A stretch of DNA of 10,168 nucleotides, from positions 1 through 10,168 of the forward strand of contig JAURNA010000140.1 of NCBI GenBank assembly GCA_030830385.1. The letters run 5' to 3'. A program made the position numbers and the translations under genes. Positions 6,659-10,168 of this stretch are shown in pieces. The DNA is from Crocinitomicaceae bacterium (GTDB taxonomy: Bacteria; Bacteroidota; Bacteroidia; Flavobacteriales_D; Crocinitomicaceae). Below the pieces are notes generated by a model, which ran no database searches, was not told where the DNA came from, and saw only the letters and a program-made list of their open reading frames with translations. Positions within the stretch are counted from its first letter, which is position 1. Every line of letters starts with the position of its first letter.

Positions 6659-7893
6659 TTACGTTGATTTTTGAGAAGGATTTCCTTTGCCATAAGCATC
6701 GGCATGCTCATGTATTTTTTCTCCATATAGTGCAGAACATCCTCAAGAACAGTTCGCGCGTCGTCGTCCAGTTCGTCGATCTGTTGACGGAATATATTGT
6801 TCATGGCGTTGTGCTTAATTTCTTTCACCTTGTTGGGGACATCGCGCATGGCGATTTCAACGTTTCGTTCATCGTAAATTCGGATGAACGTTTCTACCGC
6901 TTCGCTTAGGATTGAGTGAACGTTCTGAAGCTCTCTTGATCGCGCTTGAAGGTTTTCCCGGGAAATTTTCTGCAGTGTTTCTACCGAGATATGATGAACG
7001 TTGTGCGTTTCTTTGATTTCGGGAGAAAGATCCTGGGGAATGGCGATATCAATGACAATTTTCCGACCTGTTTCGCCCTGAAGCAATTGCTCGTAGATCA
7101 CTGGAGTGAGGATGTGTCGCTCCGCCCCTGTACAGGTAATGATGATATCAAATCCTTCATGAAACGTTTCGAGATCCGACAACTCATGCCCTTGTCCACC
7201 CAGATCATTCGCAAGTGCTTCTGCCTTCGCAAGCGTTCGGTTGAATACATGAAATTTCGTAAAGCCGTGCTTGCTCAGAAAACGACTCATGTTCGTGTTG
7301 GTCACTCCGGCACCCACAATCAAAATGCGTGAATCCAGTGATACGTTCAGATTGCGCAATTGGTGGTAAGCGAGAGAGACTACAGAGACAGGATGACGGG
7401 CGATATTGGTTTCGGTATATACGCGCTTGGCCGTTTCGATTGTATGCCGAATGGCAATTCGAATGGAGTCGCCTGTAATGCCCATTTCCCGGCAGGCTTC
7501 AAATGCAGTTCGAACCTGTGTAATGATTTCTCGTTCTCCAACAACCATTGATTTTACCGACGATGCAACCGAAAGCAAGTGTTCAATCGCTGCAATCCCC
7601 GAGTACACCTCCGCGTGTTCCCTGAGTCGTTGCCTTTGATCCTGAGAAATATCCGAAAATTGCCCGAGTAATTTCCCCACAAAAGCGTCATCGATGTCAT
7701 TGTGTGTGCACAGGGTAAATTCAATGCGATTGCACGTGCTGAGATACATCATCTCGTTTAGCCCGATAGAATCTTTGAATTGAGGAAGCGCAACGGGCTG
7801 GTTTTCAGGAGCTATATGAAGTTGCCCAATTTCCGCCACCGACAGGTGCTGGTGGGTAAAGGCGATAATATGAATGTCGTCAAGTTTACTCAC
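6655..7893 (-). CDS. hemA: Glutamyl-tRNA reductase
   Basis: This enzyme catalyses the NADPH-dependent reduction of glutamyl-tRNA to glutamate-1-semialdehyde, the first committed step of C5-route tetrapyrrole synthesis. The 412-residue protein shows the catalytic Cys54 in YLSTCNRIEF, the VVGEREIITQV block (~117-127), RILIVGAGVTN (~189-199) starting the nucleotide-binding domain, FHVFNRTLAKAEALA, IIITCTGAE, and VIDIAIPQDLSPEI. A C-terminal helical dimerisation region follows (~300-400). GAGVT replaces the GAGEM of enterobacteria, a variation expected in Bacteroidota. The start is GTG at 7893-7891, with no in-frame ATG nearby that would keep the first strand (IHIIAFTH). It is the first gene of hemA-hemC-hemD. 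A PerR-like operator lies about 68-88 nt upstream of the start, so transcription may respond to peroxide or metal. Confidence 0.97.
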   Translation of the reverse strand: MSKLDDIHIIAFTHQHLSVAEIGQLHIAPENQPVALPQFKDSIGLNEMMYLSTCNRIEFTLCTHNDIDDAFVGKLLGQFSDISQDQRQRLREHAEVYSGIAAIEHLLSVASSVKSMVVGEREIITQVRTAFEACREMGITGDSIRIAIRHTIETAKRVYTETNIARHPVSVVSLAYHQLRNLNVSLDSRILIVGAGVTNTNMSRFLSKHGFTKFHVFNRTLAKAEALANDLGGQGHELSDLETFHEGFDIIITCTGAERHILTPVIYEQLLQGETGRKIVIDIAIPQDLSPEIKETHNVHHISVETLQKISRENLQARSRELQNVHSILSEAVETFIRIYDERNVEIAMRDVPNKVKEIKHNAMNNIFRQQIDELDDDARTVLEDVLHYMEKKYMSMPMLMAKEILLKNQRK

Positions 7894-8041
7894 AAATCTA
7901 TCTTATGGCAAAGATGCTAACCACAGCAGGAAATAGTGTCATTCTATTGTCATAAAAACGAATTTAGAATAATTCTAAATTAACACGTGCAAATCGTATG
8001 CCAATCAACGAATTCGGTATATTTAGCACAATAAACGCAGG
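7894..8041. promoter_or_regulatory. Divergent intergenic promoter region between hemA and the RDD gene
   Basis: This 148-nt, AT-rich non-coding gap must carry promoters for both directions. Besides the inverted repeat at 7961-7981, two weak -7-like elements are visible. TATATTTA at 8018-8025 on the plus strand lies 16 nt before the RDD ATG, and CATCTTTG on the minus strand (7916-7909) lies 15 nt before the hemA GTG; each is one mismatch from TAnnTTTG. Neither has a clear TTTG-type -33 partner. No terminator or RNA gene is evident. Confidence 0.45.
7961..7981. promoter_or_regulatory. Perfect inverted repeat, candidate PerR/Fur-family operator
   Basis: Arms 7961-7970 (AATTTAGAAT) and 7972-7981 (ATTCTAAATT) are exact reverse complements around one central A at 7971. 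The inner 15 bases, TTAGAATAATTCTAA, have the 7-1-7 layout and fit the PerR box pattern TTAnAATnATTnTAA at every fixed position. In Bacillus subtilis PerR represses the hemAXCDBL operon under metal-replete conditions and releases it on peroxide. The box here lies ~68 nt upstream of the hemA start and ~60 nt upstream of the RDD gene, so it could act on either or both. Which Fur-family regulator binds (PerR, Fur, Zur or other) cannot be told, and no regulator gene is in the window. Confidence 0.62.
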
Positions 8042-8818
8042 ATGAAGTCCATTGTATTTGAATCGGCACAAAATGTAAAAGTGGAGTACGAATTGGCCTC
8101 TGCGGGCCAGCGTGTGGCTGCATTTATGCTGGATTTTGTCGTTTTTGTGGTGTATTTCATCATTATGAACGCTGCTTTGGGCCTTTCGGGCGTCTGGTTC
8201 AATCCTGAGAACATCGGTTGGATGATGTTCATTCAGCTCCTGCTCGTGAAACTTCCCTTCATCTTTTACAATCCCGTGATCGAATACCTCACGCATGGTC
8301 AGAGCCTGGGTAAATACGCAGTCGGAATTCGTGTGGTAACGGTTTCGGGAGAACGTCCGGGACTGAGAGAGGTGTTTACGCGTTGGATATTCAAGGGTGA
8401 TTTCATCTGGATTAGCGCTGATCTGTTGGTTTTGTTTTGGTTTTGCATCGGTCTGCTTGGGGTGGTATACGTAGGAACATCCGACCGCTCTCAGCGAATG
8501 GGAGATGTGATGGCGAATACAGTCGTGATCAAGAATCGATCGTCGATTCGTTATTCATTGCGCGATGTACTTTCGATCAAGAGCCAGGAGAATTACAAAC
8601 CGGTATATCCGAATGCGATTCGATTCACAGATGAAGACATGCTGTTGATCAAGAACACAATCCAACGCGTGAAGGCGAATCCCAATCCGGAAACAAAGAA
8701 ATTTGCCATTGAACTTGCCAACAAAGCTGCCAACCTCATGGGTTTGGAGGAAACCCCTAAAAAACGACTTCACTTCCTGCAGACATTGCTTCAGGATTAT
8801 GTGGTTCTGACCCGATAA
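8042..8818 (+). CDS. RDD family membrane protein
   Basis: This is a 258-residue inner-membrane protein of the RDD family, named for a conserved Arg and two Asp. Here the first hydrophobic segment opens GQRVAAFMLDFVVF with Arg24 and Asp31, and a second Asp lies in RSQRMGDVMANT. Hydrophobic segments are at ~27-48, ~57-78 and ~118-150. Between them is the typical THGQSLGKYAVGIRVV motif, followed by a loop and SDRSQRMGD. The last ~80 residues form a charged, helical cytoplasmic tail without a further TM. RDD proteins are poorly understood; some have been linked to ion transport, and no role can be assigned here. The gene is divergent from hemA, shares its promoter region, and ends 2 nt before rsmI, so it probably leads a short operon with rsmI and the oxidoreductase. 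Confidence 0.9.
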   Translation: MKSIVFESAQNVKVEYELASAGQRVAAFMLDFVVFVVYFIIMNAALGLSGVWFNPENIGWMMFIQLLLVKLPFIFYNPVIEYLTHGQSLGKYAVGIRVVTVSGERPGLREVFTRWIFKGDFIWISADLLVLFWFCIGLLGVVYVGTSDRSQRMGDVMANTVVIKNRSSIRYSLRDVLSIKSQENYKPVYPNAIRFTDEDMLLIKNTIQRVKANPNPETKKFAIELANKAANLMGLEETPKKRLHFLQTLLQDYVVLTR

Positions 8819-8820
8819 TC

Positions 8821-9492
8821 ATGGCGAAACTAATTCTTGTTCCCACTCCGATTGGCAACCTGGAAGATATCACGTTGCGGGCAATCCGCATTTTGAAAGA
8901 AGCCGATTGCATCTATGCTGAAGACACACGCGTTACCAGAAAATTGTTAAATCACCTCGAAATTGATCAACAGATTTTTCCGTTTCACGCGCACAACGAG
9001 CACAAGGTGTTGCAACAGGTAGTGGAACGAATTTCAGGCATGAATCAAGCCGTTCTGGTCTCCGATGCGGGAACACCCGCGATTTCGGATCCTGGATTTT
9101 TGCTGGTGCGCGAGTGCATCCGTGAAGGGATTGAGGTGGAATGCCTGCCCGGACCGGCTGCGCTGATCCCGGGGTTGGTTGCGAGCGGTTTCCCGTGCGA
9201 CCGTTTTGTATTTGAAGGATTTTTACCGCATAAAAAGGGTCGACAAACACGCTTAAAAGCATTGATTGAGGAAGAACGTACGATTGTGTTGTACGAATCG
9301 CCCCATCGACTGATCAGGTGTCTCGCACAAATCGAAGAATTCCTGGGTTCGGACCGACAGGTGGCCGTAGCACGGGAATTGAGTAAAGTGCACGAAGAAT
9401 TTGTGAGGGGAACGGCCACAGAAGTAAAAACTCATTTTGAAAAACATCCTCCGAAGGGTGAAATCGTCCTGTTGATCGAAGGAAAGAAATAA
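8821..9492 (+). CDS. rsmI: 16S rRNA (cytidine1402-2'-O)-methyltransferase
   Basis: This is an SAM-dependent methyltransferase of the tetrapyrrole-methylase fold that 2'-O-methylates C1402 of 16S rRNA in the ribosomal decoding centre. Motifs in order are ILVPTPIGNLEDITLRA at the N-terminus, ADCIYAEDTRVTRKLL (~28-43), the SAM-site block VSDAGTPAISDPGF (~80-93), ECLPGPAALIPGLVASG, FVFEGFLPHKKGRQ, VLYESPHRL (~156-164), VAVARELSKVHEEFVRG, and KGEIVLLIEG at the end. At 223 residues it lacks the extra C-terminal domain of the ~286-residue E. coli protein, as Bacteroidota versions commonly do. It begins 2 nt after the RDD stop and ends 1 nt before the next ATG, consistent with one operon. Confidence 0.96.
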   Translation: MAKLILVPTPIGNLEDITLRAIRILKEADCIYAEDTRVTRKLLNHLEIDQQIFPFHAHNEHKVLQQVVERISGMNQAVLVSDAGTPAISDPGFLLVRECIREGIEVECLPGPAALIPGLVASGFPCDRFVFEGFLPHKKGRQTRLKALIEEERTIVLYESPHRLIRCLAQIEEFLGSDRQVAVARELSKVHEEFVRGTATEVKTHFEKHPPKGEIVLLIEGKK

Positions 9493-9493
9493 T

Positions 9494-10168
9494 ATGGAGT
9501 CAGAAGCATTTTTCCTGTGCAAAGTCGGTTCTCCTCAAGAGGCATTTGAACTGCGTTCTTTGGAGTTGAACGCGCCGGTTGCCAATGAAGTGATGGTGAA
9601 AACCGAGGCATTTGGCTTGAATTATGCTGACGTGATGGCTGTGAAAGGCTTGTACCGGGGAGCTCCTCCGTTTCCCTGCGTGATTGGTTATGAAGTGATC
9701 GGCGAAATCGTTGCGGTCGGACCCGATTCGAACCCGTCGTTGATGGGAAAACGAGTCCTTGCTTTTTGTCGATTCGGCGGATATGCGAAACACGTCATCA
9801 CCCTCGATTATGCAGTTATTCCCGTGGAAGATCAACCCGCTGTTGACTTGCTGGCATTGTGTACGCAAGGTGTAACGGCCTATTACATGGCGTCCTATTT
9901 AGCCCCCGTACACCCGGGGGATAGAGTGTTGGTGCACGCCGCCGCCGGTGGAGTGGGAAGTCTGTTGGTACAACTTTCGAAGTTGCAAGGTGCTTCTGTC
10001 GTTGCGAAAGTCGGAGGCGAAGAGAAGAAGAAATGGGTAAAATCCATCGGGGCCGATCACGTGATCAACTACAGGGAAGAAGATTATCAGCAAGCATTGA
10101 TGTCTTGGCTGGGTGAAGATTCTCTGGACGTGAGCTTTAACCCCGTGGGTGGTTCAACATACAAAAAA
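9494..10168 (+). CDS. Quinone oxidoreductase-like MDR family protein (3' truncated)
   Basis: The frame is open from ATG 9494 to the window edge (225 codons), and about 95-100 C-terminal residues are expected beyond it. This is a medium-chain dehydrogenase/reductase of the NADPH:quinone oxidoreductase type. Visible marks are the EAFGLNYADVMAVKGLYRG signature (~39-57), PFPCVIGYEVIGEIVAVG (~60-77, GYE where GxE is usual), a GroES-like N-terminal fold, and the Rossmann-fold nucleotide-binding loop VHAAAGGVGSLLVQLSK (~149-165). Then come GADHVINYREEDY and the start of the NPVGG segment. The zinc-binding residues of alcohol dehydrogenases are absent, so it is probably zinc-independent and NADPH-linked. 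The true substrate is unknown. It begins 1 nt after the rsmI stop (TAATATGG), suggesting cotranscription. Confidence 0.9.
   Translation, partial: MESEAFFLCKVGSPQEAFELRSLELNAPVANEVMVKTEAFGLNYADVMAVKGLYRGAPPFPCVIGYEVIGEIVAVGPDSNPSLMGKRVLAFCRFGGYAKHVITLDYAVIPVEDQPAVDLLALCTQGVTAYYMASYLAPVHPGDRVLVHAAAGGVGSLLVQLSKLQGASVVAKVGGEEKKKWVKSIGADHVINYREEDYQQALMSWLGEDSLDVSFNPVGGSTYKK

Noticed and set aside
5937..6674. Long plus-strand open frame of ~245 codons opposite hemC.
   Set aside because: It is the antisense shadow of a clearly conserved hemC; its Ser/Arg-rich translation has no recognisable domain.
7984..7989. CACGTG palindrome in the hemA/RDD intergenic region.
   Set aside because: A six-base palindrome is expected by chance and has no known role in this context.
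10161..10168. Run of A residues at the right edge, possibly a sequence end or slippage site.
   Set aside because: It encodes Tyr-Lys-Lys in frame in the oxidoreductase and is simply where the window stops.

Overview
The window looks like a chromosomal segment of a Bacteroidota bacterium, probably Flavobacteriales-like. Three things point there: a type IX secretion (T9SS) C-terminal sorting domain on the first protein, Bacteroidota-style HemA/HemC sequence signatures, and coding starts without convincing Shine-Dalgarno sequences. Genes are very tightly packed. There are only two intergenic regions of note, about 97 and 148 nt, and no stretch over 300 nt lacks a gene. I see no tRNA, rRNA, CRISPR, insertion sequence or other mobile element.

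Layout. (1) 3-452 (+) is the C-terminal end of a secreted, T9SS-sorted protein, followed by a good intrinsic terminator at 475-500. (2) 550-5118 (+) is a four-gene cassette with exactly 2 nt between each stop and the next start. It encodes a three-TM membrane protein of unknown function, an SH3-like domain fused to a YdjC/ChbG-type deacetylase domain, an exported protein with a motif I associate with Bacteroidota 'polymorphic toxin type 23' proteins, and a lipoprotein of unknown function. This is the least explained part of the window. (3) 5121-7893 (-) is a hemA-hemC-hemD tetrapyrrole operon, transcribed toward the cassette and ending 2 nt from it with no terminator between. The genes overlap by 4 nt at both junctions (ATGA and TTGA). 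(4) 7894-8041 is a divergent promoter region with a perfect 10-1-10 inverted repeat whose core, TTAGAATAATTCTAA, matches the PerR-type (Fur family) operator pattern. (5) 8042-10168 (+) holds an RDD-family membrane protein, the 16S rRNA methyltransferase RsmI, and a zinc-independent quinone oxidoreductase/MDR protein cut off by the window end, with 2 and 1 nt between genes.

How the genes work together. HemA, HemC and HemD supply three steps of the C5 route to uroporphyrinogen III: glutamyl-tRNA to glutamate-1-semialdehyde, porphobilinogen to hydroxymethylbilane, and hydroxymethylbilane to uroporphyrinogen III. HemL and HemB must lie elsewhere. The PerR-like box suggests peroxide or metal control of haem synthesis, as known for the hemAXCDBL operon of Bacillus subtilis. 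The cassette is probably one transcription unit making an envelope-associated set: one inner-membrane protein, one soluble enzyme-like protein, one exported protein and one lipoprotein. Its function cannot be assigned from sequence alone.
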